Source of the DNA: Brachionus koreanus
Lineage: Eukaryota > Rotifera > Eurotatoria > Ploima > Brachionidae
Assembly: GCA_016987375.1 (NCBI GenBank)
Contig: PJRA01000216.1
Span: 1,763,292-1,827,291, forward strand
Length of the DNA stretch: 64,000 nt
Direction: 5' to 3'
Part shown: piece after piece, positions 33,461 through 44,945 of the stretch
Layout: every line of letters starts with the position of its first letter
Position numbering within the stretch: position 1 is the first letter of the stretch
Position numbers and translations under genes: made by a program
Notes under the pieces: generated by a model
What the model saw: only the letters and a program-made list of their open reading frames with translations
Databases searched by the model: none
What the model was told of the DNA's origin: nothing

Positions 33461-34144
33461 AATGATTGTTAATTAAACTGGATTTCACATATTATGAAGT
33501 TAATAAAAATTAAAAATTTTTGGAAGGTAAATTCAATATTATAAAATTCAAAGACTTATTAAAAAGGCCATTAAAAGTTATTACTTGTACTTAAATCAGA
33601 TATTTTTGGACTTTTTTTAATGTATTTAAGGTCTAAAGAATCAAAATCAAACTTTAAGCCTTAGCTTTTTATCTGTTTTTTAGCCTTATTGAATATTTTT
33701 TTTATGATCGATTCAAAAATCATTTAAATTCATTTCACTAAAGCGATCCAATTCAAAAATTTGAGCAATATTTTAAGAAATACTGCTATCACATTCCGAA
33801 AATTTAATTTTTAAAAAGTAAATTTTTAGTTAAAAAAAAACTTTTTTGTTTACCGTTTAATTAACATTAAATTTTAAAGTTATTTGAATTTTATTTAATT
33901 CTTTAGAGCTCTTATTTTTGTTGCTGTGATCTGACTAGCAGAAAATGGAAGATTTCTTCCCTTAAATTTTGTAATTTTAAGTAAAAAGGCTTAAAATGTC
34001 CAATCTATCTTCGACTTAGGCATTTTTTTATTTGAATTTTTATTCATAAAATATTATGCAGATTAAACCAAGACAACCCGAAGTATCACATTCAAAGATG
34101 AATGTTTCGACTCAGTATTAAAATCTAAATAGACATGGAAACTT

Positions 34145-34790
34145 AAAAAACGACTGTTTAACGCTCATTAAACAAGCGTTTTTTAAGACGTTTTTTTGGC
34201 TCTTTAGTGCGTTCTATGGCGTGAAAACGTGAGCGTAATCGCACGACATCAAACGCTTGAAAAAATGTCATCAAAATTAGAAATTTATTTTTTAAGTCGA
34301 ACAAACGCCTTTTAAACGCATTCAAGAGATCTATTTAACAGGCGATTTGTATTTCAAAATTTTTAATTGTCATTAATTTTCAATAATAATTTAAACTAAA
34401 ATTTATTTTTTTTTGAATAAGAATAATAATTAATAATAATTTAATTTTAAATTTTGATTTATTTTATCACTTGTTTGTATTCGTTATAAAACAAATTAAA
34501 TAACCTTTCCTTTTCCAATTCTCTTTTTTTTGTTCTCCCAGTTACAGTAATAGATAAGAATTTTTTAGACAACTTTTCATTTCCTAGAAAGCATGAAAAA
34601 AATATAAAAATTTTGTTAAAATTTATCTTTTGAAATGTAAAATAAATTGCTTTTAAAAATGTTTAAGTAATAGTTACAAAAAAAAAAGAAGAAAAAAAAA
34701 TTTTAAAAAAACTCGCATTTTTAATGCGTTTTTCAAGGGTTTTTACGCTTGAAAACCCCCACGTTTAATATGGGTTTATTCAGGCGTTTT
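34145..34790. mobile_element. candidate MITE-like element with imperfect terminal inverted repeats
   Basis: The left end reads TTAAAAAACGACTGTTTAAC; the reverse complement of the right end (near 34790) reads ATAAAAAACGCCTGAATAAA. Both ends are relatively GC-rich and crowded with CGTTT/AAACG words, while the middle (34340-34690) is AT-only sequence without coding capacity. No target-site duplication was identified, so the limits are approximate. Confidence 0.4.
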
Positions 34791-34898
34791 TTATTTTACG
34801 GGAATAAATAAACTAAATAGAATATATATTTAATATTTTTAATTATCAAAAAACTAAAAATTAAATCTATTTTTCAATTAAAATAATTTTTAACACTT

Positions 34899-36233
34899 TT
34901 AGTTCCACAATTCCTCAATTTCCTTTTCGGATACATCAGATAACAAATTAATAACAACACCTGAGCCGATTGTTGTTTTTGAATCTCTAATTTGAAAACG
35001 TTGTCCTTTCTCCAACATCATTCTTTTATTAATAATAAAAGTCATGGTAACATCTTCACCCGGCATTACCAATTCTTTTCCTTCCGGGAATCTAATTCTT
35101 GCTGGAATATCCCAAGTTTTGCTATACAATTGAGGTTGATAAGTCGGAGTAAGTGGTTTTTCACGACCACCCTCATCTTTTGTCATCAAATAAACTTTGG
35201 CTTCGAATTTATTGTACATTTTACCAGTTCCTGGCTTTATTAAAGCCATACCTCGTCTAACATCATCTCGTTTTACACCTCTTAACAAGATACCTAATTG
35301 ATCTCCGGCCTCAGCTTGGTCCAATATTTTATGAAACATTTCAATACCATTGGCAGTTGTTTTAATACTTTTATTATAACCAATTATTTCCAGAGCATCT
35401 CCTTTTTTGCATGCGCCTCTTTCAACACGTCCGGTTACAACAGTTCCTCGACCAGAAATGGCATATGAATGCTCGATTGGTAAGAAGAAAGGCTTGTTAA
35501 CATCTCTTACTGGAAGAGTAACATGATTATCAACAGTTTCCATTAATTTTAATACAGCATTTTTTCCTATATCAGCATTTTTATCCTCTAAAGCTGCTAA
35601 AGCTGAACCGCTAATAAATGGAACCTTGTCGGCATCATAGCCAATTTCTTTAAGCAAGTCTTTAAGCTCCATTTCGACTAATTCGATCATTTCGCTATCA
35701 GCAGCATCAGCTTTGTTAATAAAAACGACTATATTTTCTATACCGATTTGTTTAGCTAAACGCAAATGTTCTCTTGTCTGCGGCATCACACCGTCAGTAG
35801 CAGCAACAACTAAAATGGCACCATCCATTTGAGATGAACCAGTGATCATATTTTTTATATAATCAGCATGTCCTGGGCAATCAATGTGACCATAATGTCT
35901 GTTTTGTGTCGAATATTCGATATGTGTAGCATTAATTGTAATGCCTCGTTTTTTTTCCTCTGGAGCATTATCAATATCTTCATATTTTTTGGCGTTTGCT
36001 AAGTTCATATCTTGAAGAACGCGCGTTATAGCTGCAGTAAGAGTTGTTTTTCCATGATCTACATGGCCAATTGTGCCTATGTTCAAATGAGGTTTATCAC
36101 GCTTATAGGATACTTTTTCTGATAGGCATCTCACGTTGTTTAATTTGAATGAATTGATAAGTAACTGTTTATTTTGCTTAGCAATATGTTGAAATACTGG
36201 AACTTTAGTGCCAAATAAAGTAAAAAAACTCAT
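34899..36233 (-). CDS. TUFM: mitochondrial translation elongation factor Tu
   Basis: A single uninterrupted 444-codon frame. EF-Tu delivers aminoacyl-tRNA to the mitochondrial ribosome. An N-terminal presequence of about 45 residues ([20 protein letters not shown]) precedes the GTPase domain. G1 is [14 protein letters not shown], the switch region is [15 protein letters not shown]3 is [15 protein letters not shown] and G4 is NKAD. Domain 2 ([18 protein letters not shown]) and domain 3 ([19 protein letters not shown]) are complete. It has no intron, in contrast to most neighbours. Confidence 0.98.
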   Translation of the reverse strand: MSFFTLFGTKVPVFQHIAKQNKQLLINSFKLNNVRCLSEKVSYKRDKPHLNIGTIGHVDHGKTTLTAAITRVLQDMNLANAKKYEDIDNAPEEKKRGITINATHIEYSTQNRHYGHIDCPGHADYIKNMITGSSQMDGAILVVAATDGVMPQTREHLRLAKQIGIENIVVFINKADAADSEMIELVEMELKDLLKEIGYDADKVPFISGSALAALEDKNADIGKNAVLKLMETVDNHVTLPVRDVNKPFFLPIEHSYAISGRGTVVTGRVERGACKKGDALEIIGYNKSIKTTANGIEMFHKILDQAEAGDQLGILLRGVKRDDVRRGMALIKPGTGKMYNKFEAKVYLMTKDEGGREKPLTPTYQPQLYSKTWDIPARIRFPEGKELVMPGEDVTMTFIINKRMMLEKGQRFQIRDSKTTIGSGVVINLLSDVSEKEIEELWN

Positions 36234-36668
36234 CTTTTTTTTATTTAAGTTCTAAATTGGTAAAAAATCAATTGAGGAAATTCTTTAATCAGATTTTTTT
36301 AAAAATATAATTAAGAATTTAAAGCACTCTGAAATATTGCAAACACGCTTATATAAATTTTTTGAATTTTTAGTAGCAAATTTTTTGCGAATCTATTTTT
36401 GATTTTCGAAATCCTTGTACATATTTAGCAAGTTTTAATTTAACAGTCTCATTTCTGCATTAGTAGATTAAACTTTAATTTTTTTCTACATAGGTTTTGT
36501 TTTATAAATGCTATTTCCTAATAGCTTTTAAAAAAATATATTGATAAATATTGATAAAGACACAATTAAGAGGACACTCTTAAATAAAGAAATATGACAT
36601 GTGAAATAATTGAAAAAAATAACTAAAAAATGGAAAGCAGGTTTTACTAAAAAAAAAATTTTAATTTA
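36234..36668. other. intergenic upstream of TUFM
   Basis: AT-rich; presumably contains the TUFM promoter. No other feature is recognised. Confidence 0.45.
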
Positions 36669-37440
36669 ATCTCTTAGATTTTCTCAAAGCGTTTGACACG
36701 ATGCCACATTAAAGATTGTTGCTTAAGCTTTTCGAATTTTTTGTCTCACTTTTCAATGTATTGAAGCTATTCTAAAAAATAGAAAACAAAGGACTGTGCT
36801 TTAATGAAATGTTGCCACTTGGGTGAAAATTTTCAGGGGTGTAAAACAAGGCTCAGTAATCGGATCACTTCTGTTCGTACTATTCATATCTGTCTGAAAT
36901 TCTAACAAATATAAACAAGCTGTATGCAGATGACACTAAACTAATTAACGAAATCCTTTCCACTGTATTAACGCTTTCTTTTCAATCAGATCTTGATTTA
37001 GCTTTCAAGACTGGCTTGTGAAGTTCATAATTGCTAAATCTATGGTCATTCAGTATAGCTAGAACAACAAAAAGTCTCCATTATTCATAAAAAGTCAAAA
37101 ACTAAATACAACAGTCAGGAAAAGATTTTGGAGTGATTTTTTCAAACAAACTGAAATGGAACAATCATTTTTTGAAAAATTTTACTTTCCTAAAGAGAGG
37201 TCACCACTTTAAATATCTAAAAAATATCACCAAAAAAGATTAATGTTAAAAATTTTTCTTCAACAGATCAGCTAATTTATGGAACAGTTTGCCAAGTCAA
37301 AAGCAATACGTAGTTTCAGTCAATAGCTTTAAAACGAGTCTTGATTGCTGGATGAGCAGTAACCAAGCAAATTGGCTGTCATAATGTGCTGGCACAACAC
37401 TCTCTGGGTCTATCAGTTATAACAATTACTACAACTACTA
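36669..37440 (+). pseudogene. decayed CR1-like LINE, copy 2
   Basis: Pieces of reverse transcriptase appear in different frames: FLKAFDTMPH followed by a stop and RLLLK, GVKQGSVIGSLLFVLFI, NKLYADDTKLINEI (catalytic YADD box), and a C-terminal RSANLWNSLPSQKQYVVSVN then SFKTSLDCWM. The 3' end has a degenerate ACTACTAATAATACT tail, like the CTA tail of the LINE at 23121. Stops and frameshifts make it inactive. Confidence 0.8.
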
Positions 37441-38327
37441 ATAATACTAAAGTCTACCAATTTTAAAAAAATTGCCATTTTACACAAGTTTGTTGCACTA
37501 TTTTAATGTAAAAAATGCCGGCGAGTGTCAAGATAAACCATATTTCAAAATATTATAGTTAAGATTTATATTGCTAATTAAAAATTAATATTTTAACGAT
37601 TATTTAGCAAATAATAAACTATTTTAAAAGATAAATAATTTGTCTTATGCCTTTTTCTGCATTTTTAAGCTATTTATGAAATTTATAATTTTTCAAGTAT
37701 ATTTATTATCATCCAAAAAAAATTTTGAAGTCCATCAATTCCATTATCTAGATTTAATTAAAATCAAATTTTTATTTACCTTAATATGCTTTCATAGCTT
37801 TAATGGTAGTTTTTTCTTATTTTCTCTTGTCTAGAATAAAAAAATCTAAGATAACTATAACTCTTTGCAAATGGCTTAAATTTAATTCTTAATATTTTTT
37901 TATATTTTAAATTTCTTTTAATTTTTAATTTTATTTTATATTGAAAAATTAACAGCAAAAATTTTTTTTGAAATCAAAGTTCTATTTTTTAAAACCTTGA
38001 TTTGTTTTAAAATGAGCATAAGTTTAGTTTCTATTAATTTGCACAAATTTTAAATTAAAAATTTTATTTCAGCATAAATTTGCTTTGCAAAAATCTAATG
38101 TGAATAAATTAATTAAAATCTAATGTTGTTAAAAAAATTTAGCTCGGCAGTTTTATAAAGAATTTAAATTTAAATATCTTTCTATATTGTAATTTATCTG
38201 TTTTAAAATCTCATTAAAATTTTCAAATTAAAAACAATTAATTCTAACGCCATTTGTTTCTTTTTTATAGAAAATTTATTATTTTTCATTTATTAGATAA
38301 TTTGAAATAAAAGAACTGAAAATTAAC
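37441..38327. other. intergenic upstream of cytochrome b5 reductase
   Basis: AT-rich with no supportable gene. The open frame at 37640-37834 has no similarity to any family. Confidence 0.45.
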
Positions 38328-39530
38328 ATGGGAAACAATGTGAGTTTTAAAATTAAATTAAACCATCAATATTCTAATGTCTCAAAACCAAATAGACTTC
38401 TTTGGTATTTGGAGCCGGCGCTTTAGCAGTTATCGGAGGATTTTTAGTTTATAAATTATTAAATTCTCAGCAATCAGTTAAATCATCGAAAAAAGTGGCT
38501 CTCGTTGATCCTGCTGTTAAATATCCATTTGAACTTGTGCTTAAAGAAGAACTCACTCATGATACTCGTAGATTTAGATTTGCTCTTCCAAGTCCCGAAC
38601 ATTCGCTCGGCTTACCAATAGGCCAGCATATTTACCTTAGTGCACGTATCAACGGAGACATGGTTGTGAGACCCTATACTCCAACTACTAGTGACGATGA
38701 AAAAGGATATTTTGATTTAGTTGTCAAAGTAAAATATCTTAGTGATTGATTTTTAAAATGTTTTACTAAATCGGTTTAAGATTTACAAGGCTGGCGTTCA
38801 CCCAAAATTTCCTGATGGAGGAAAATTATCACAGTATTTGGATAAACTGCAAATAGGTGATAGAATAGATGTAAGAGGACCGAATGGACGACTTAAATAC
38901 AAAGGCAACGGAGTTTTTCATATTGGTATTGACAAAAGTTCTCCACCAAATATAAAAAAAGCAAAACGAATTGGAATGATTGCTGGTTAGTTCTAAGAAT
39001 TGGATTAAAACAACCTAATTTAAATTTAACACGTCAATTTTTTTAATTTTTAATTCTAGGAGGTACAGGAATAACACCTATGTACCAGCTAATCAAAGAA
39101 ATTTGTAAACATCCTGAGGATCAAACAAAAGTTCAGTTGATTTTCGCCAACCAAGTTAGCTTTTTTTAGATCGTCTTTATTTTTTCTAAATTTTTAAATT
39201 AAGAGTGAACATGATATTTTGATACGAGATGAATTAGAAGAATTGAAACAAAATTATAGTGATAAATTTGATTTATGGTACACAATCGATAAATCTGTTC
39301 AACCTGGTAAATTTTTTTGTTTAAACTATTTTATTTTAAAGTATATGCTTTCAATAGATTGGAAATATGATATTGGTTTTGTAAATGAAGACATGATAGC
39401 TAAGCATTTACCGCCTCCTGGTGATGACACAATAATATTAATGTGTGGCCCTCCTCCAATGATTAAATTTGCTTGTAATCCAAACCTGGATAAATTAGGA
39501 TATTCAAATGAAATGCGATTTAGTTATTAA
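38328..39530 (+). CDS. CYB5R3: NADH-cytochrome b5 reductase
   Basis: Six exons join in phase (38328-38339, 38396-38728, 38781-38985, 39060-39154, 39204-39306, 39358-39530) to 306 residues. The enzyme passes electrons from NADH through FAD to cytochrome b5 on ER and mitochondrial membranes. The tiny first exon encodes MGNN, which with the following T-S suggests N-myristoylation as in mammalian CYB5R3. A membrane anchor follows ([20 protein letters not shown]). FAD binding uses RPYTPTT and [13 protein letters not shown] binding uses [15 protein letters not shown] and [13 protein letters not shown]. Within the CYB5R family the exact paralog (1, 2 or 3) is uncertain. Confidence 0.93.
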
Positions 39531-40487
39531 AATATTTTATTTCTTAATATAAGATTTAGAAAATACCAAAATTTTATTTATTATTGATAAATTAGACATA
39601 TTCAAGCTAAATAGATTTATATGGAAAAATATAATCTAAATAAAATAATTTTTATTTTTTTCCTAAATTTATTAATTATTAGATTTTAATTTAGCTTTCA
39701 AGAAAATGAATTTTTTATTTTTGTTTAAGTCTAAGTTTAATTTAGAATGAATTATTTTAATATCAATTACAGTCATATAAAGTCAGTTACAGTCAATAAT
39801 AGAGGTCTTATCTAATATTCAATGTAATTTTATTAATTTTCTTAAAAATTAAGAATCTAAAATAATTTTATTCTTGTGAAACCAGTGAAAAAAAAAATAC
39901 AAAATTTTATATTCAATCAATTTTTGTTTCGTTAATTATTTTTGAAATTAAGCNNNNNNNNNNNNNNNNNNNNNNNNNNNNNNNNNNNNNNNNNNGATAA
40001 AATGAATCAAAAACCAAATATGATAATAAGGAAAAAATGAGCTGGACCTCATCGGTTCCTTCATGTCCAAGAACAATTCTTGATTTGAATTTAAGTGCAA
40101 GAGAACATGATTAGCATTATTTAGCATATTCTAATACAACTACTGAAAACCAAGCGTTTGTATTGGGAACAAATTATTACTCATTTATTTTAAGCATTTA
40201 TTTCAAGAAATAAACAAAAAGATCAGAATCAAGTATTTGAAGTCAAGATTGAATTAAAAAAATTATTAGGGGAAAAGAAATAATTAAATCAGTAAAAGGA
40301 AAGCCTCTTTGTATTTTTGTAGATATTTTATTCTACTAATAAGGTTAAATTTTATTTTATTTTATTTTCTAATAAAACTTTTGTTGAGAACAGCAGAATT
40401 TATTGCTTTATTGCTAAACTACTCAATTTTAAAAATTGAATTTAAAATATTTTTGTTCATTTTTTTATTCAATACTTAATAAAACAT
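39531..40487. other. intergenic with small assembly gap
   Basis: Contains a 42-base gap (39954-39995). Right of it, 40000-40230 reads in part like broken coding sequence (SWTSSVPSCPRTILDLNLSA), but no family was recognised. The rest is AT-rich. Confidence 0.4.
39954..39995. other. assembly gap (42 N)
   Basis: Short run of N in intergenic sequence. Confidence 0.99.
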
Positions 40488-41333
40488 TTAATATTTTTTC
40501 ATTTTTCGTCTATAAATATCTGGTGGAAATGGTTTATTCTGAAGATCTTGATGATAATCGATTTCGTCATTATTTAGACCCGGCATCTGATCAGTTCTCT
40601 CAATAAAGTCTGGTTCTTCTAATTTTAATCCATTTTCTCCAAGATACTTGTAAAAAATTTGTTCCTTTTATATTTAATATTATTTTTTTCATTCATACTT
40701 TGAAAATGATTTACTTTTTGAGAAGAATCAAAATTTCTCCCTTTTTGATAATGAATTTGATCTATTCCCATCTGTAGACATCTATCAGCAATAACTTTTG
40801 CTAAATTTTTTGCAGCCGAATTATCTCGAGGGCTTAAAATAAGTTCATTTAATTTCTTTTTAAATAATGAACAATTATTACCTATATAAGTATTGTCTTA
40901 TTTCTGGATCTTCTGTGGTGACATTGATAACTTTTTTTCCTGAATGATGTTCAACATATGCTTCTAAATACGATTTTTTATTATTGAATACACATCTTGT
41001 TAAGTAAAAAAATATTTGAGAAAAGAATATAAGAACAAACTCGATTTTAAATAATTTACTGATGATAAAAATCTTTAGGAGGATATTGTAAGTTCCAACC
41101 GAAACGCTTATACTGATGGCCACTCCACTCTAAGTTCCTGGGGTTTTTATTTTCATAATTAGGATTAAAAATTTCCTCAATTTTATTGCCACTGCTAGCA
41201 AATCGGTTTTGACTGAAGTCTTGAAAATTTTTATAATAATTATTAAATTTTTAAATAAATAATCATTTTAGATACTTGACAATGAAATCAGCAATTTTTG
41301 GTTAATTCTCGAAAAATTTTTATAAGAGAGCAT
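40488..41333 (-). CDS. MRPL18: mitochondrial large ribosomal subunit protein uL18m
   Basis: Five exons join in phase (41333-41276, 41219-41060, 40995-40882, 40832-40715, 40664-40488) to 208 residues. The N-terminus MLSYKNFSRINQKLLISLSN is a plausible mitochondrial presequence. The body matches MRPL18: NPRNLEWSGHQYKRFGWNLQ, YLEAYVEHHSGKKVINVTTE, IRQYLYSPRDNSAAKNLAKV, ADRCLQMGIDQIHYQ, and ENGLKLEEPDFI near the end, followed by a C-terminal tail of about 35 residues not found in the human protein. The ATG is directly preceded by AATTTTAG|TG, a strong acceptor-like signal 167 bases below the MEAK7 stop. That fits trans-splicing of a downstream operon gene. Confidence 0.85.
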
Positions 41334-41500
41334 CACTAAAATTAATTTTTTATTTTAAAAAATTTTAATCCTTTTAAAAATTTTAAACCCGAATCAATGA
41401 GTCAAGTTGATAAATTAAAACATATTTTTTTTTATAAAATTTATTTATAATTAATTTGCAGTTAATTTGGAAAAAAAATTATTAAAAAAAATACTTAAAT

Positions 41501-43118
41501 TTAAAAATCACCTCTCTCGGAATGCTCAGTTTTAATACCTGCTAGATCTAACAATGCTTTGTCTGCATTACTTTCCCAATCCTCAGCATTTCGCTTAACA
41601 GTTCTCATTTTTTCAATTTGTTTGTTTTCCCATTTTTTCAAGTCCTGTTGATTTGAATGAGCAGTCTTAGGACCACATCCCCAAGCCTCTACTGAGACTA
41701 TTTGGTCATTTTTGCACAACTCGTGATCAATAGAATGAAAATTTTCATCAATAGTCATAATTGGCTTTAAATTCCCGTAGCCAAAAATTAAACCAAGTTT
41801 AAGTCCTCTTGATTTTGTATTTAAATAAATATTTTTAGATGCTGTCATGTCATATATTTTAAAATCGTTCCATATTCGAAATATTCGAGTGTTTGCATCA
41901 CCGTAAGGTAATGGAGATTCTCTTAAATTAATTTAAATTTCTCAATTATTTACTTTATCATCAGAAAAGTACTTGTATTCTTCGTTACTACAGACACAGA
42001 ACAAATTTCCACTATGACAATAGAAAAAAATAATTGTAGCAGCTTTATAATTGAACAAATTGCTTTCAAGTCTGTTTAAACTCAAACCATGTATTTCACT
42101 TGAATATAAAAGGCGCCAGCGTCTTTCCTTAAATTTTTTTATAAAATTTTTTTTAGTGACATTTTAATTTTTTATTTACAATCAGAAGATTTTGAAGCTT
42201 TTCTAAGACGTTTCCATTGTCAGAGACAAGATGTTGAACATAACAAATTGGCAAATTGTTTACCAGATACCACGATAAAGTTAAATTTAAAAACGAACTT
42301 AAGTCATGAGCTTCACCAAAATTGTTTTCCTAATTATAATGAAATTTATTTTGAAAATTTATAAAAATTTTCTTTTTACTAAATTATTCCTTTTTATCAG
42401 CTTTAAAAGCCAAGAATGAAATCCATAAAACAACTGAGGAAATTCATTTATTACCCATTGCTTGAAAGCTTCTTTTGTTGTTATTTTTTTCCCGTCAATT
42501 TCATTGAACTGAAACAATTATAATCTTAAAATAATTCTCAAAGAAAATACTTCAATGTGTCCTATCAAAAGTTCTAAAGTGTTTGCTGAATTTTCATTGA
42601 GCTCGATTTTCTGGTACCCAATGCATTTCAAAGAAAAAAAAAGACAGTCATAAAAAATATTTTTTATAGCTAAATAGAAGCAAGTGTAAAGATTGGTAAA
42701 AATTTTTAGTTAAATTAATTTTATAAAATAAAAATTTACTTCTATAATCAGCTCCATCATTTGAGGCAAACAGAAGGTTCATATAAATTTCTATAACTGA
42801 TGTATTTGTAAAGGTTCGATAAACTTCCGAGAATATTTTTTTTATTTTGTCCAAATTGACAGTTTGCTGACTACTTAGTGGTAAATTTTGCTTTATAATG
42901 CGTCGTATAATAAAACTTTTGCAAAAAACATCCTATTCAAAAGAGACATTCAATTAAATATATGAAAAATCTTTAAAAATTTGATTAAATACTAGAATAA
43001 GTGATATGTCAGTCTCTTGATTTGAAATTCCATTTGATAGGAAAAATTCTTCAATGGCCATATCGATTCCATCTATTTTATCATTTTTTTGCTTTGATTT
43101 ATCGACCAAATTTCCCAT
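41501..43118 (-). CDS. MEAK7: TLDc-domain protein MEAK7 (TLDC1)
   Basis: Seven exons join in phase (43118-42993, 42932-42740, 42669-42551, 42508-42380, 42329-42180, 42127-41973, 41921-41501) to 430 residues; human MEAK7 has about 456. MEAK7 is an alternative mTOR activator on lysosomes. The N-terminus MGNLVDKSK fits the family's MGN myristoylation signal. The TLDc domain starts at RRWRLLYSSEIHGLSLNRLE and includes ATIIFFYCHSG, GDANTRIFRIW, GLKLGLIFGYGNLKPIM and QIVSVEAWGCGP. The C-terminal ADKALLDLAGIKTEHSERGD resembles the ALLEMTG-RHSEG tail of MEAK7. The donor at 41972 was preferred over a later GT because it keeps the frame into KESPLPYGDANTRIF. Confidence 0.83.
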
Positions 43119-43249
43119 ACTTGTAGTGATTTAAAAATTTTTTAAAATTAAATAAAAATTTTATTAATTAGAGACATTTTCAAGTGTCATATATTTTAAT
43201 AATCTAAATGTTTTAAGTTTTAGTTTTATTCAAAATATTATCATTTCAT

Positions 43250-44260
43250 TTAAAAACAAATAAAATTTTTAATTGCTTTAAGTGTTTCAGATGGATTATC
43301 AAAATGAATGACATGTCCAGCTTTTGGTATTTTGACAAATTTGTAGTCTGTAAAATATTTTTCAATAGTTGGTAGGTCTTTTTCGGTAATATATTCAGAT
43401 CGTTCTCCTCCTAAAAATAGAGTTGGATTATGATATTGATTATCAAATTCGGGAAAATTCATTATGTCTTGATAATGAGTCATAATAGAATCTAAATTAA
43501 AATTCCATTTCACTCTACCATTTTCTTCTTTGAGCCTAGTTAATATAAATTGACGCTGATTAACATCTTTTTTTAAGCTTGGCAATTCACATAGAATTTT
43601 GTCGATTTCTTTTCTCCCTTGAATTAAATTCGATCCAACCAAATTCATATCGATAGTTTTCATTTTTTCCAAATATGATTTTATATTGATTAAAGAAGGA
43701 CTAACACTCGGAGATATATCAGCAACAATAATTTGATCAACATTCACCGGACCGATGACATTTTTTAATGCTAGACTCATAACTGTTTTCCCACCCATGC
43801 TATGACCCATTAGTGTAATATGATCTACTTGATCTCTGTTGATGACTATTTCATTTACAAAATTCTCTAAGTCATTTGCCATGTCAATATAAGTCATATT
43901 TGGCATATAAGGTCTTGAATCACCATGATTACGCAAATCAACAGTGTAAACTTTTAATTTCGTAAGATCATTTATTCGCTTTGCTAATGATCGCCAATTT
44001 TCTTTTGAAGCGAAAAGGCCATGAGCGATTACCAAAGCTTGAGAAGATTTGTATTTGTCATTCAGTTCATAAGATAAATTTACCAGTTGCTTAGATGATG
44101 AATATGTCCTAGAAGTTAAATTATATGTGAAAAAAATATTTCTAAAATTGATTTTACACGAACCGAGCATTTTGGTAGAAATTATTTGATTAATTGAAAA
44201 AACACTCGGGTTGTATTGAAATATTGAAGAATATTTAAAATAAAAGAAAAGAAAATTCAA
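43250..44260 (-). CDS. ABHD11: mitochondrial alpha/beta hydrolase ABHD11
   Basis: One intronless frame of 336 codons. ABHD11 is a mitochondrial serine hydrolase that helps keep the 2-oxoglutarate dehydrogenase complex functional. Motifs: oxyanion region AHGLFASKENWRSLAKRI, VYTVDLRNHGDSRPY, the nucleophile elbow MGHSMGGKTVMSLAL, VADISPSVSP, GGERSEYI (acid side) and the catalytic His in IPKAGHVIHFDNP. The first Met gives a 30-residue hydrophobic leader. Met31 (44170) starts MLGSCKINFRNIFFTYNLTS, a better mitochondrial presequence, so the true start is probably 44170. It lies 131 bases upstream of MEAK7 on the same strand. Confidence 0.93.
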   Translation of the reverse strand: MNFLFFYFKYSSIFQYNPSVFSINQIISTKMLGSCKINFRNIFFTYNLTSRTYSSSKQLVNLSYELNDKYKSSQALVIAHGLFASKENWRSLAKRINDLTKLKVYTVDLRNHGDSRPYMPNMTYIDMANDLENFVNEIVINRDQVDHITLMGHSMGGKTVMSLALKNVIGPVNVDQIIVADISPSVSPSLINIKSYLEKMKTIDMNLVGSNLIQGRKEIDKILCELPSLKKDVNQRQFILTRLKEENGRVKWNFNLDSIMTHYQDIMNFPEFDNQYHNPTLFLGGERSEYITEKDLPTIEKYFTDYKFVKIPKAGHVIHFDNPSETLKAIKNFICF

Positions 44261-44849
44261 TAGAATTTAATGATAATTAAATAAGTTTTAGAATTAAATA
44301 TTTACAAGCAGTCAACATATGAATGAATTTTTTTTTCTAAAACTTGGTTAATCAAAATTGCAAATTTAAGTGAAAATATGTTTTATTATTATTTCATTAT
44401 TTTTTCTAAACACTTTAGTATATCTTCCAAAATGAAAAATGTATCCATTTTTCAATAAGATATTCAAAAATGATAACACAAAATTAAGTCCTGACTATAT
44501 GGAAAAGCTGTATTTAAAGACATAAAATTTTTTTTCAATGTTTTTTCAAAAATGCATTATTTTTACATGCAAAATTTTAGAGATTTAATACTTTCATTTA
44601 GAAAGTAACTTAATGTTTTAAGCACTTTTTAACACACCTCTTTAGCAATGAAAGACTTTATGTTCAAATGAACCAACCAAGGCTAATATAATCGACTATA
44701 ATCTGACTGTATAACATAATTTTTTTAATGGAAAAAATATAGTTAAGTTCCAGAAATTCAAAGCTATCTGAATTTCTAATTCAGACTTAGAAATTTACTC
44801 AATTATTTTAAAAATTCTGCAAAGAGAAATTCAAAATCCGGTTCCTTTG

Positions 44850-44894
44850 TTTCAGAACCTGATAATAAAGACTCTTTATTATCAGGTTCTGAAA
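44850..44894. repeat. perfect inverted repeat 1 (21-bp arms, 3-base loop)
   Basis: Left arm TTTCAGAACCTGATAATAAA plus G, loop ACT, right arm the exact reverse complement. It forms a hairpin or cruciform. Confidence 0.95.
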
Positions 44895-44896
44895 TA

Positions 44897-44945
44897 ATAA
44901 TAATAATAACTATCAAAAATGATTTTTGATAGTTATTATTATTAT
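44897..44945. repeat. perfect inverted repeat 2 (24-bp arms, 1-base centre)
   Basis: Arms centred on G at 44921: left 44897-44920 ending in AACTATCAAAAAT, right 44922-44945 starting ATTTTTGATAGTT. All 24 pairs match. It begins two bases after the first inverted repeat ends. Confidence 0.95.

Larger units (their letters stand above)
32792..34898. other. intergenic with dispersed repeats
   Basis: About 2.1 kb between PARP3 and TUFM. It contains a dispersed repeat copy (33325-33460) and an inverted-repeat-flanked segment (34145-34790), both described separately. No gene is seen. Confidence 0.5.

Noticed and set aside
40000..40230. Coding-like words next to the third gap
   Set aside because: Frames break quickly and no family could be recognised.
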